In this document: positions 35,871 through 45,495 of the stretch, piece after piece | How positions within the stretch are numbered: the first letter of the stretch is position 1 | How the letters are laid out: every line of letters starts with the position of its first letter | Source of the DNA: Rhexocercosporidium sp. MPI-PUGE-AT-0058 | Lineage: Eukaryota > Ascomycota > Leotiomycetes > Helotiales | Direction: 5' to 3' | Length of the DNA stretch: 64,000 bases | Assembly (NCBI GenBank): GCA_020746875.1 | Contig: JAGTJL010000005.1 | Location: 1,426,001 to 1,490,000, forward strand | Made by a program: the position numbers and the translations under genes | The notes under the pieces: model-generated | What the model was told of the DNA's origin: nothing | Seen by the model: only the letters and a program-made list of their open reading frames with translations | Database searches by the model: none

Positions 35871-36606
35871 CTATTTACAAGTGAAATCGGCGGTCTGGGA
35901 GTCGAATGTGCAGGCGCCGGCGGGAGAGTTGGTTGCAAGCTGTAGGTAATCAGTTAGAATAATTCAATGGCTAAGGACGAGTCGGATTTGCTTACGTTCT
36001 GGAATCCTCCATCACCCTCGCTGAAGAAAGCGTTGCCCTTGGACATGTAGAAGCAATCGAAGCTAATTGTCATGAGCACTTATTGAGCCTCATGGGGAAG
36101 AAGTGGACTCACTCGACGTTCAAAAGACCGGACTTCAACTCCAAAGAAACAAGTCCTGTGAAACCAGCTGGGTCTTGAAGTCTGTAGCCTTGATTGTAGC
36201 AAATGGTGCCGGGGAAGTTGGCCGTGTCCGTGTTGGCAGCAGCCATTTTTGAGACAGCGGATTTGGTAAATGCTTGACGAGCCTGGTTTACAATTATTAG
36301 ATACCAAGCTATTGATTACGGAGATGATGAGGGAGTCTAGCTACTTACAGCATCGAAGTTGGCAATGTTCTTGATCTCAGCAATAGCTGCGTTGACACCA
36401 GCAGTGGTTAGCTCCGTCAAAGCTGTTGTGGCAACTGAGACTAGAATTCCTGTGACAATGGCTTGTCGCTTCTCGATAGGGCTGTCAATGATATCGTTGC
36501 TGATTTCGAAATCGGTGGAGGCAACTGCATCACGAGCAACAACTGGGATGGTGGCTGCGTTGGCAACGATAGCACCGAAAAGGAGGGTGATGGTTGAGAA
36601 TTGCAT
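35871..36606 (-). CDS. Small secreted protein, DUF7888-like
   Basis: Four exons (36606-36349, 36282-36113, 36062-35996, 35939-35871) total 564 nt and give 187 aa in frame. The signal peptide MQFSTITLLFGAIVANA is followed by a propeptide ending in a Kex2-type site (IEKRQ, about residue 47). A hydrophobic Ala/Thr/Val-rich segment then leads to a conserved C-terminal half with CYNQGYRLQDPAGF, DCFYMSKGNAFFSEGDGGFQ and a final CTFD...FTC. I associate this pattern with the fungal DUF7888 family of secreted proteins, from memory of the motif. The four cysteines probably form two disulphides. Function is unknown; candidate effector or wall-associated protein. A TATA box lies upstream. Confidence 0.78.
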
Positions 36607-36781
36607 TTTGATTGATGTTTTGAGGTTGGGATTGAAGGTATGAGTGAAGTTTTGGATGAAGGATGGAGATGATTGAATGAACTTTGTAGAAGAGAAGAGT
36701 TGAAGAAAGCTATAGAAGTGAAGTAGAAGAAACTGATTGATGCTGGTGAAGAATAAAATTCAATTGAGAGGCAGACACTGT

Positions 36782-36789
36782 CTTATATA
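36782..36789 (-). promoter_or_regulatory. TATA box of DUF7888-like gene
   Basis: Read on the minus strand this is TATATAAG, about 180 bp upstream of the ATG at 36606. Confidence 0.55.
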
Positions 36790-37024
36790 TCTCGAGTTCT
36801 TCGCATCGAAGTCGCGCCAAGTTAATGGAAGACATCGTGAAAGCCCACTTAACTTCTCCAAAGCATGATTCAGCCTCCTTAGCCAGATTTAGAACATTCT
36901 AAGAACCCCAGGAATCCCTTTTGTGGATTTTAGCGTGAGCGTTTCATCCCAAATGGGTAACGCATGAGGCCAAGATCTTGAAAGCAAGCAACAGCAAACA
37001 TGAACCTCCTGCTTGGCACGGTTG

Positions 37025-37284
37025 TACTATCCCCCCCCCTGTATAATGTTATTCGGCGGAGATGTGTGGGTAGCTGGCAAGGGTGTTTGACCAGTGAAAT
37101 TAACTGCTTTCGGCTCTAGAAGTTTCTACTTGCACCCCTTGATGTGATAACAGACCAAATTTTGGCCTGTGCAAAGGCCATGTCAAGGCTCTGACAAGGC
37201 TCTCTAGCCAGTCAGAGGTGCTGTTTCCTGGATTCGACCTACACATCTCCGCCGAATAACATTATACAAGGGGGGGGGATAGTA
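37025..37284. mobile_element. Mariner-like MITE with TA flanks, 260 bp
   Basis: The two ends are inverted copies of about 45 bp beginning CTATCCCCCCCCC and continuing through TGTATAATGTTATTCGGCGG to GATGTGT. They differ by one single-base indel and one substitution. Each end abuts a TA dinucleotide (37025-37026 and 37283-37284), matching the TA target duplication of Tc1/mariner/pogo elements. The interior (about 165 bp) has no coding capacity, so the element is non-autonomous. It lies about 420 bp upstream of the secreted protein gene. Confidence 0.75.
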
Positions 37285-37445
37285 TCTCCATTCCAGTAGG
37301 CATGAAATACAAGAACCTGCCATCTGTGCGCGTTTGCATTTTTTATCTGGACAAGCATGACTCAGTGTGCTGGGAGCACCCAGGGCAGTCTCCACAACTG
37401 AGTCCACTTTTATGGGCGTTTTTGGAGGTTGGCATAGTTGAAAGC

Positions 37446-37483
37446 TGGGGCTGAGGTATGATCCTGGGGCTGAGGTATGATCC
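37446..37483. repeat. Tandem duplication of a 19-bp unit
   Basis: TGGGGCTGAGGTATGATCC occurs twice in immediate succession (37446-37464 and 37465-37483) without mismatch. Confidence 0.9.
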
Positions 37484-37670
37484 TGTGGCTGCTCTCTCGT
37501 TGGCAGGTTTCATGTGGCTGCATGTAGATGAATCAAAGCAAGAGTGGATGTTGTCATTATATGTGAAACAACGTAGATTGCAAATTGGGGAAGGTTGAGG
37601 CTGAGGTTGGACTGGGTTACCAGAGGCTTTTTAAGGTTAAATTTCGGGCCGACGGGTTCACTCCGTTGAT

Positions 37671-37836
37671 AGTACGAAAGGGGGTTTGCAGTGGGTCTCG
37701 TACACCCTTGTAGGGCTGTAAGGCCGTTCTTCCAATCCACAGTCTGAAATTCTAGAATTTTCTCCATAAACTTCCTCAAATGTTAAGGCAGAATACTTGG
37801 GGCGTACGAGACCCACTGCAAACCCCCTTTCGTACT
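37671..37836. mobile_element. Short MITE with perfect 33-bp inverted repeats
   Basis: The sequence at 37671-37703 (beginning AGTACGAAAGGGGGTTTGCA) is repeated perfectly in inverse orientation at 37804-37836. The roughly 100-bp interior is non-coding. If the repeat is taken to start at the second base pair, the flanks are TA on the left and TG on the right, so a TA duplication with one mutation is possible but not proven. Perfect arms suggest recent movement or recent hairpin-driven correction. Confidence 0.7.
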
Positions 37837-38533
37837 GTCTTCTGCGCAAATGCTTTGGACGTGATCTTGTTTACTAGAACGGAGGAAGATGAAGCAATGC
37901 GACAATCAGCTTGTGAAGATGTAATGTGGTTTCCATACAGTGCGCCGTTGTCAGGAGTCCCTTCTAGTTATTCAATCTTGATCACTTTCGTTCATCCAAT
38001 CTTTACATATAATGCTCTGTACTATAGATTGAGATGCTAATTATAGAACATATTCACAAGGAAACCCTGCACAATTGTTGACAATACAATATGCCTTCGA
38101 TCCTCCTTTTCATAAGCGACGCTTACTCAGCATTTCACTAAAGTCATTTCAGTCATGCACAATTTTGAAGATCTTGATATTGTTAAAGTAAAAACCTTCG
38201 TCAAGTACCTTGCAATGATGTGCAGCCTTTGGTTTTTCTGCTGTCTCGATATTATTTGACCTCAAGACGAAACTTATACATTGTCCAAGATCTTGCGGTG
38301 CGGCAGCGGCCCCCCCCAAAATGTTCAAGAGTAAGAGACATGCTTTACTTTAACGCTTGTTAAAATAAAGGATAGGTATAAAACCTTTTATTTGGAGCAA
38401 GAAGTCTTCTCTATTGTCCGGGCGTCGTAGAATTATAACATCCTAATGTGGAATCCGAGGCATATCTGTAGTCTAGAATACTATTTATTTCCTCGAATAA
38501 GCACTAGTGATATCCCCCAAAAAATGCGGTTCA

Positions 38534-39049
38534 TTAATATAGGCCACAGCTAAATGGCCATACGTGAATAGCTAAATGGCCATACGCTAACCAAGCGAGC
38601 CGAAAATGAAGAGTGCATTTATCACTACCAAAATTAGTATGCATAACTATATACAAAGCATATCTGGCCCTCTTATGCCAGTTCATTCAAATCATTTACT
38701 TTAAACTCTGCATCTTAAGTATATACCTCAACTCTATTAATTACATCTCTTTGAATCACAGCTTCATTAGCTATAGTAGCATCTACCATACTATCTAAAT
38801 GATAGATTGATGATATACTATGCATATACCCCCTTTCCCTTCAGCTGTCTGAATAGCTTCATTTTTTTGATTTCCAGGGGTAATTACGTAATTATGAGTA
38901 TTTATGATTTCCATCAGTGGCCCTTGCCATACAGTACAAATTAGTATGGCACAGGAAGGTTGATAGATGACACCCGCTAAGTTAATAAAATTTTAGCGTA
39001 TGGCCATTTAGCTATTCACGTATGGTGATTTAGCTGTGGCCTTAATATA
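38534..39049. mobile_element. hAT-like MITE, 500 bp, with 8-bp target site duplication
   Basis: Inverted terminal repeats of 49 bp (GGCCACAGCTAAAT...ATACGCTAA, two mismatches) run from 38542 inward and from 39041 inward. They are flanked on both sides by the same direct octamer TTAATATA (38534-38541 and 39042-39049). An 8-bp duplication is the hallmark of hAT elements. Each arm also contains a 17-bp unit AGCTAAATGGCCATACG, twice in the left arm and once plus a mutated copy in the right. The interior is AT-rich and has no transposase, so it must be mobilised in trans. A 61-aa ORF inside is not credible. Confidence 0.85.
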
Positions 39050-39118
39050 GTTTAGGGAAAATAGCCCTCAGCAGAAATGAAATAGGAGCGGTGACTAGAC
39101 TCTGGTCACTCCCCCCTG

Positions 39119-39733
39119 TCACGTCCCCCCATTCCGAAACCTCCACCTCAGCGACTCCTTCCACTCATCCTCATCCTCAGCACTGATCATCGCCGGCCGA
39201 TCCAACTGTAACAACAACCTCTCGTTCCCCGCAGGCTCGTAGTCATCATCCTCCACTACATTCCTCGCCTTGAGAATCTGCACTTTCTGCTCCATAAGCC
39301 ACGGATGTACTGCTATGACATAATCGTGTACCATCACATACTGCCCGTTGGATGCCGTCACAACCAGCGGCCCGAACTCGGGCGGCTCCCCCTCTGGTTC
39401 ATCAGCCTCATCGAGGCCCTCCTGATTCGCGGTCCACCAACTATCGCGCTAGTCCATTAGGTTGATTTCCTTGACTTCCACGGAGGCGACGGGCGGTTCG
39501 GAGATGGGAGACTCGGAGACGGGATGCCAGGTGGTGCCGGCCAGGGTTTGACGGAAGTAGGCCTCGCGCAGTGTGTCTGGATTGAGGTCCAGAGGCATGA
39601 CGGTGATGGCGGTGGAGAGGGGGGCTTGGAGCGTCCAATAGAGGCGTTTGGCAGGCTGGGATAGCCAAGCCATGGGTAGGACAGGTGGTGGTGGCGGTCC
39701 AGGAGTGCTGTTGTTGGGAATGAATATAGACAT
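39119..39733 (-). pseudogene. Hypothetical protein gene broken by one in-frame TAG
   Basis: From ATG 39733 the frame runs 94 codons (MSIFIPNNSTPGPPPPP...), meets a TAG at 39449-39451, then stays open in the same frame for another 110 codons to the stop at 39119. The downstream half has normal protein composition, with GQYVMVHDYVIAVHPWLMEQ and an acidic C-terminus. The upstream half has LREAYFRQTLAGTTWHP. Together they resemble a roughly 205-residue fungal protein of unknown function. The single nonsense change suggests recent inactivation, or stop readthrough; the base after TAG is C, but the longer readthrough context is absent. It sits beside the hAT-like element. Confidence 0.6.
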
Positions 39734-40149
39734 TGCGACGAAGGAGTGGTGTGTTTATAGACGGCGCAGGGCGAGAGGACAAGAGAAAGGAAGCCTGCGG
39801 CGGAATATTGGGGGTTATATATTTTTGTTGCTGAGACTGGCGGATTTAAATCTCCGGAGTGTCCCTAGTCTAGCGTTCTTCATTTGATTGGCGCAAGTAA
39901 ATTGAAGGAAATATATCTACCTATCAGATCTCATGGCACGTGCAGCAGAGCATAGAATATTCTATCGAGAACCGGGACGGTTTCATGATAGGACGGACGC
40001 CTTTTCCTGGTTTAACGTGAAGCATTTAACTTCTCCTGAAGTCTTCATATTTCAGCTTCCGATAATTATTAGTCGATTTTAGAAGTATCTGCCAGTGCCC
40101 GACGTGGGATTATGCACGCCACCTCTCGCCACCCAAGCACACCCTCATC
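39734..40149. other. Spacer between two pseudogenes
   Basis: No gene is seen. It is AT-rich toward 40070 and contains the former promoter of the minus-strand pseudogene. Confidence 0.4.
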
Positions 40150-42672
40150 ATCGCGTATTTCTCCAAGACCCAATTGCAAAAACCCCCGTCGTCTACAAAG
40201 AAGCCGGATCCCGCACTCGGTCCCGTTTACCAGAAGGCAGACAACACCTACACCGCCGCGTACCGGAATTACTCGATTCCAAGGGGGCGTACTTTGAGCG
40301 TGCCAAACCACAGTACCAGGAACGGCTTATGGGGAACTTTGTTCATGTCAAGAACTTCGGCGCCAGGGGGGAAGGGTAAGCGACACTTTCCCTTGGTCAA
40401 TACGTTCAGTCAATCTGCAGTTTGACCAGCATATTTCGTATGTTTAGTACTTACTGAAAGGTGTCTAGGATCACTGACGATACAGCGGCCTTGCAGCGTG
40501 CGCTGTATGAATCTCAGGGCCGGATCCTGGTTCTCGACGCCGGCTCGTATATCTTAACGGGGACAGTGATTGTGCCTCTTGGGTCCAAGATAGTCGGCGA
40601 GACATGGTCCCGTAAGCAAGCAAGCTTTATCTTCTTCCTTCCTTCCTTTTCTTTCCACCTTCCAAGTTCCCTCACAACATCCTACGTGAGACGAAGTACG
40701 TATGAATGCTATGATGCTAACCAGCTGGCTGAGTAGAGCTTATGGCGTCGGGGTCCTTCTTCCAAGACGACATGAATCCCAAGGTCATGCTGCAGGTCGG
40801 ACTGAAGGGCGACGTGGGGGACATCGAGATGCAGGACCTGCTCTTCACCAGCCGTGGCTGACCCCAGGTTTAATCCTGGTGTAGTGGAACGTGCGTGGCG
40901 CGACGGCTGGCTCCGCGGGTATGTGGGTCTGCCACGCGCGGCTCGGGGGGGGGGGGGGGGGCGACCGACACCCTACTCACCCCTGCAAGAATGCTCGGCA
41001 CTGACCTCGGGCTCCGGGCCGGTCGCGTGCCATGCCGCCAGCCTGATGATGCACATCACGCCCTTGGCTTCCGGTTATTTCGACACCATGATGCAGAACT
41101 CGGTGTACGTGGCGCGCGGATTCCTGATTGAGAGCGTGCGCCCGACCTGGTTGTACGGAACGGCGTTGGAGCACGCCGTGTTCTATCAGTACAACTTCCA
41201 CAAGGCGCAGAATCTCTTCGCGGGCATAATCCAGACCGAGTCGCCATACTACCAGCCGACCCCGAAGCCGCCGGCGCATTTACAGACGCAGTAGGTGTGT
41301 TTGCGAGCGATCCCTCCTATGTCAACTGCACCGCCAGCAAGGAGGACGAGCTCGGAGGATGCGATGAGTCGTGGGCCGTGGTTATGCGCGGCTGCGCCAA
41401 CGTGCTGGTTGCCGGCGCTGGGCTGTACAGCTGGTTCTCAACATACTCACAAGACTGTATCGACGTCCACACGTGCCAAAAGGTGCTGATGCTGCTGGAC
41501 GACAACCATTCCGGGGTGCGCATCCAGCAGCTGATTACCATCGGCGCCAAGTACATGGCCGTGATGAACGGCAAAGCCATTCCGCCGCTCGACTATCTCA
41601 ATGTCAAGACGCATCCGAGTTGGTCACAGATGTCATTGTTGGATGTTGACTCCGACGGAGCGCTAGCCGAGATGCTTTACGTGCGCCCCAAGATTTGGGA
41701 TATGGACATGGTAAGCAATTCCTAGCCCCCCTTCCCCTCCTGATAAAGTTTTCAGAATTTAGATAGCTTACAAGTCTGCGTAAGAGTGTATATATACTTT
41801 GGGATTTCGTCCTTTGTTGTTAGGCACTCTTGAGAGACACTCTTGGAGCTTATTTTTTCTTGGCTCTTCCTCCTTTTTCCAATATCAGGCGCTAATTCCT
41901 TTAGAGCCGGGATTTACCTGCGTGCCACCCTGTGGAGTCGTTATCCCGCCGTGGACAGGTGCGACTCGGACTGTCAACTACCCTCTCGTCACCGTCACCG
42001 ACGGCACCTGGTCCACCACCATCACTCAAAGGCCTCTCACCATGACCAATATGTTCTTCGAACCTGTCACCTACACCATCCCCTCGGATAGAAACCTGAC
42101 CAAGAAGCGCGCCGGCGAAACCTCCGCTTTCTAGCCCAAGCCCGCCAAGCTCGCCCACTGGCCCGGCGTCACCTACACCAACAAGGACGGCAACGTCCTC
42201 GTCGCCACTCCCACTGCTCCCTTCCCTGATCCTCCTATCACCATCGGCCCCGACGCCTCCGCCCCAACGGCAGGAGGTAGCTGGCCAAAGCGGGAAATCC
42301 CATGGCAAACACGCGCGACTGCTACAACAGCGGCCAAAAAACAGTCAATGCCCAAATGACCAACACGGCGCGTAGCTTCTGTAGAGAGATGGGCAAGGCG
42401 GGGACCGAGCTGAAGGCCGAGAAGGGCAGCGGGGGGTTGGTGGCGTATTCGAGGAACTACGAGCTGCCCGGCATGGCTGGTGGGCGATCCACATCCAGGC
42501 TGAATTCTCCATCAAGGAGGGGTGCAGGTTCGTTATCGACCAGGCGCAGTGCCAGCGGTATTTAGTGCGGTGATTGGTAGCTGTAACTGCGAAGAGGCGG
42601 ATGGGAAGCAGAGCGGGTGGATGAGCAATAACTGTTATGCGCTGAGATTAGATCCTAACACGTTTGGGTAAG
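40150..42672 (+). pseudogene. GH55 exo-beta-1,3-glucanase pseudogene, 5'-truncated and frameshifted
   Basis: Pieces of the second beta-helix of a GH55 glucan 1,3-beta-glucosidase occur in order: YFERAKPQYQE and FVHVKNFGARGEG (about 40290-40376), ITDDTAALQRAL after a 90-nt intron (40469 on), LGSKIVGETWS, GDIEMQDLLFTSRG (40815-40859), WNVRGATAGSAGMW, GPVACHAASLMMHITPLASG (about 41019), then a long intact stretch through 41700 (ESVRPTWLYGTALEHAVFYQ, WAVVMRGCANVLVAGAGLYS). The distal part carries the common cysteine-containing tail (SFCREMGKAGTELKAE, CNCEEADG, NNCYALRLDPN). Disablements seen: frameshifts near 40286 and 40860, a TAG just before WNVRG, a 17-G run at 40945, a TAG near 42134 and further shifts beyond. 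The entire first beta-helix and signal peptide are missing. Confidence 0.85.
40945..40961 (+). repeat. 17-base G homopolymer inside the GH55 pseudogene
   Basis: In the intact family this position encodes Leu-Gly-Gly-Ala-Thr. Here a run of 17 G has replaced a few glycine codons, probably by slippage, although an assembly error at the homopolymer is possible. Confidence 0.8.
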
Positions 42673-43029
42673 TAAGGACAGAGATAAGATGAGGGAGGAG
42701 AGAGAGGGAGGGGTAGGGGGTGTGGATTAGATCGTCCTATCATAGCTTACTAATATCTTTCTTGACTCATGTAGTCTCAATAAAGCTAGTATATCTGTAG
42801 AAACTTTGCAGGTCACACCCTCCATGATACCTTGCTTTCCTCGGAGCATGACTTTATGCGTAGTTTCGAAGCAGCCTTGTGTCTGCCTTAGGGAGGTTCT
42901 TAAGTATAGCGCAACCCTTCTCCCCCTAAAGGTAAAAGTCTGGTTCCCTAGAGCTCCTTTTCAGCCATAATAGTACTTATAACTCTCCACCATGAATACC
43001 ACTCTCTACTAACCTGCAAATCCCTAACT
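42673..43029. other. Spacer between pseudogenes
   Basis: No gene is seen. Contains a purine-rich stretch (GAGGGAGGAGAGAGAGGG, about 42692) and is AT-rich afterwards. Confidence 0.4.
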
Positions 43030-43275
43030 ATGTCAGGAGCTAAGGCTAGCCTTCTGCTTAGTCTTATTTTGTCTGTTATCGCTATATTGTCGATGCAACG
43101 AAGAAAGTGTACGATGCAGCTGCCGATTCTAAGGGCCTCCCAGATGCCTTTCGTAAGGTAGCAGCCCGGCTTCTAATTATAAGGCAGTTTCTTAGGTCTG
43201 TGGGATAACACATAAGTGATAGAGAAGTGGACGAAGAGTCATATAAAGCTATTAAGCTTATGTTGGCAGTATACA
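43030..43275 (+). pseudogene. N-terminal fragment of a SesA-type (NLR-associated) gene
   Basis: The frame opens MSGAKASLLLSLILSVIAI at ATG 43030. It shifts at about 43088 and continues as VDATKKVYDAAADSKGLPDA, FRKVAARLLIIRQFLRSVG, a TAA near 43206, then HISDREVDEESYKAIKLMLA. This order matches the start of the SesA domain found at the N-terminus of many fungal NACHT/NB-ARC proteins (typical form MSGAEA...ISIVDATKQVYDAA..GLPEAFREVA.RLP). The frameshift and stops mean it is dead. No NACHT or repeat domain follows in the window, so only the first 80 or so codons survive. Confidence 0.65.
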
Positions 43276-43881
43276 TGTGACGAGCAGGTCCCTCTTTATT
43301 TACTTTCTTCCTAAGGCCCCAAGGCGCTCTCACGTTTAGCGGCTGCTTTGTCCACCACCTCTTGTATATAAATAGAGCCATCTCTTGATTCTCTTCCTTC
43401 CTTAGTTGTTGATTCTAGGGATTAACCGAAGTCTCTGATTTTGCGATGTGAACTCCCCGAGTCCCCCAGGTCCATGTGACCAGGACAACTAACACAGGTC
43501 GTTACAGACACTAGTTGCTAGAACTATAACTACTACTTTTCTTCCAACTCATGCAGACTGCTGAACAAGATATCATATACTCGTTCCTGTTTAGTGACAT
43601 TGAGGGTACTTGTAGAACATGGCGAGGTGATTGATATTCGTTAAGTGTTGTGGACTCTATGGATCTATTCTAGACTATGGGATATCATCGTCAAAACGGA
43701 GCTCGCTTCATAAATTCATGATCTGACATTATCGGTTACTTCAAACCCTCTCAACTCCTCCAGGTGAAAGTCGTGCCATCACACAATGACCTTCGAAGAA
43801 GCGCAATCTCGACCTCGGACTTCGGTTTGGCTGGCTGGTGTAGCTCGCTGGGTGATTCTCGAGGTCGACAAGATCAAGGTC
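43276..43881. other. Degraded intergenic sequence
   Basis: No recognisable coding sequence or repeat. It may contain further eroded parts of the SesA-type gene. The right end is the 3' region of the ATP-grasp gene. Confidence 0.4.
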
Positions 43882-45495
43882 TCAGCATCCAAACATCTTG
43901 TTGGTGCTCACATTACACCTACTCCACCACTTCCTCTCCCACAAACTAACCAAGAACATCCCAGGCCAATACCCCACATAAAGCCACCAAGCCGGCCACG
44001 GATCCCAAACCTCCCAGGTGCCATCCCTCCAATACAGCACATGTCCCACGAACTCCATCCACAACCTCAACATTTCCCGCACCCCAATCTCAGACCTCAC
44101 AACACCTAGAACTGGAAGTAAGACTCTCGTCACCAGATCATGCCCAATCCAATAATACCCGAACCCACCAGGCTGAGGTACAACAAGCGCCTCGCTTTTA
44201 TGCCCATTCGACACGCCCTTCGGTTCATGGTCCGGCAGCAGCGAAAGATACGCAGCTGCTAGATCATCGCTCACGTCACTGAGACATACGACTGCAGTGT
44301 GAACGCGAGGGTTACACTCAATCGGGTAGATCTTCTGCATCAGATCCCGGACTTCACTCTCCTCGACACCGATCCTCGTCTCCGCCTCCCTGGCCACCTG
44401 CTCCTCGACTAGGAAATCAATCGAGAAATGCCCCGTCATGCCATTTCCCGTCTTCTTCGCGTACAAGGTCGTGTACAACAGCATAGCCTGCGAGAGGGCT
44501 GATGATGTAGGCAGCGGCGTGTAGTGCATTAATAGTTCTGCTGAGGGGCATGCGACGAAGGCCTTCACTTTCCCGCCGATGATCAAGGAGTGCGTGCAGT
44601 ATTCGGGACCTCTGATGAATTTCTGGAGAACGAAAGGGCGGAAAGGTGTGGGATTCATGCGCTTGATATGCGCTTCTGTCTCTCGAAGGGTCGGGAGCGG
44701 GAGTTGTGTCATATTCGAGCGGTTGGAATCATCGAGCAGGATACTCTTCATGATATACCTATCATTGGCTTGCATGCCCGGCCTTGGTTTCTCGGGATAT
44801 AGAATTGACAGACTTTCGGTTTCGGACGTCACTAAATGCGTGTCTGGTACGTTGAGACCGAGGTTCCGTGTGTTGTCTATGAAGAAGTGTTTCTCGTGCA
44901 GGGTTTCCGTAAGAGTAAGATTAAACTGCACGGCCTTGCAGCGTGTCTCTTTCGATATCGCTTCCGCGGCCTCCCCATCTTCAATTCCTGACGCTATTCC
45001 TGAGCAAGGCACCCATAACTCCACGCCTTCTTTATTGATGATGTCTATTAAGTCCTGTACGTATCTCACGGATCCGGCTTCAGAGGTTGGTTTCGAGAGG
45101 CGGTAGAATTTATCGATTGCTGTTGAGAAGTGCCCACATACTGGGATGAGATATGGTTCGAAATCTGCGCCGATTACGCGGTGGCCTGCCCGGTAGAATG
45201 TACGTGCTACATTGAGACCTTTGCTCATGCCTACGCCTGTCACTAGAATGGTGCGAGGACGGAAGGTGGATGAGGATGCCTGCCGCCATTTTTGATAGTG
45301 CTGAATATGTCGTGAGGTCTTGAGGTAGGGCGAAATGAGACGGCTGAGGATGGCGAAGAATGTGCAGAATGGGAACAGGCTTAGTGAAAGGAGGATCAAG
45401 GAGACATTTTGGAGGACGTGGAGGTAGGGAGGTGAGTGGCTGGTCAGGACCATCTTTTTCGCAATTGGCTTCGAGGAGATGGGCGTACGATTCAC
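43882..45495 (-). CDS. MysC-like ATP-grasp ligase with N-terminal membrane anchor
   Basis: Single-exon, 537 aa (or 523 aa from the second Met at 45453). A hydrophobic helix (VSLILLSLSLFPFCTFFAIL) precedes a Rossmann-like start TILVTGVGMSKGLNVARTF YRAGHRVIG. This is followed by ATP-grasp features: EKHFFIDNTRNLGLNVP, RYIMKSILLDDSNRSNMTQL with ATP-binding Lys, FVLQKFIRGPEYCTHSL, TGHFSIDFLVEE and the metal-binding IECNPRVHTAVVCL. The order and the YCTHS and ECNPRxH motifs closely follow cyanobacterial MysC, which joins 4-deoxygadusol and glycine to make mycosporine-glycine. Even the N-terminal helix and the trailing YYWIGHDLVTR segment correspond. No demethyl-4-deoxygadusol synthase or O-methyltransferase is in this window, so the actual substrate is open. 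An amino-acid ligase role is the inference. Confidence 0.8.
   Translation of the reverse strand: MNRTPISSKPIAKKMVLTSHSPPYLHVLQNVSLILLSLSLFPFCTFFAILSRLISPYLKTSRHIQHYQKWRQASSSTFRPRTILVTGVGMSKGLNVARTFYRAGHRVIGADFEPYLIPVCGHFSTAIDKFYRLSKPTSEAGSVRYVQDLIDIINKEGVELWVPCSGIASGIEDGEAAEAISKETRCKAVQFNLTLTETLHEKHFFIDNTRNLGLNVPDTHLVTSETESLSILYPEKPRPGMQANDRYIMKSILLDDSNRSNMTQLPLPTLRETEAHIKRMNPTPFRPFVLQKFIRGPEYCTHSLIIGGKVKAFVACPSAELLMHYTPLPTSSALSQAMLLYTTLYAKKTGNGMTGHFSIDFLVEEQVAREAETRIGVEESEVRDLMQKIYPIECNPRVHTAVVCLSDVSDDLAAAYLSLLPDHEPKGVSNGHKSEALVVPQPGGFGYYWIGHDLVTRVLLPVLGVVRSEIGVREMLRLWMEFVGHVLYWRDGTWEVWDPWPAWWLYVGYWPGMFLVSLWERKWWSRCNVSTNKMFGC

Noticed and set aside
38613..38798. 61-aa ORF inside the hAT-like element
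   Set aside because: AT-rich chance frame; no similarity to a transposase.
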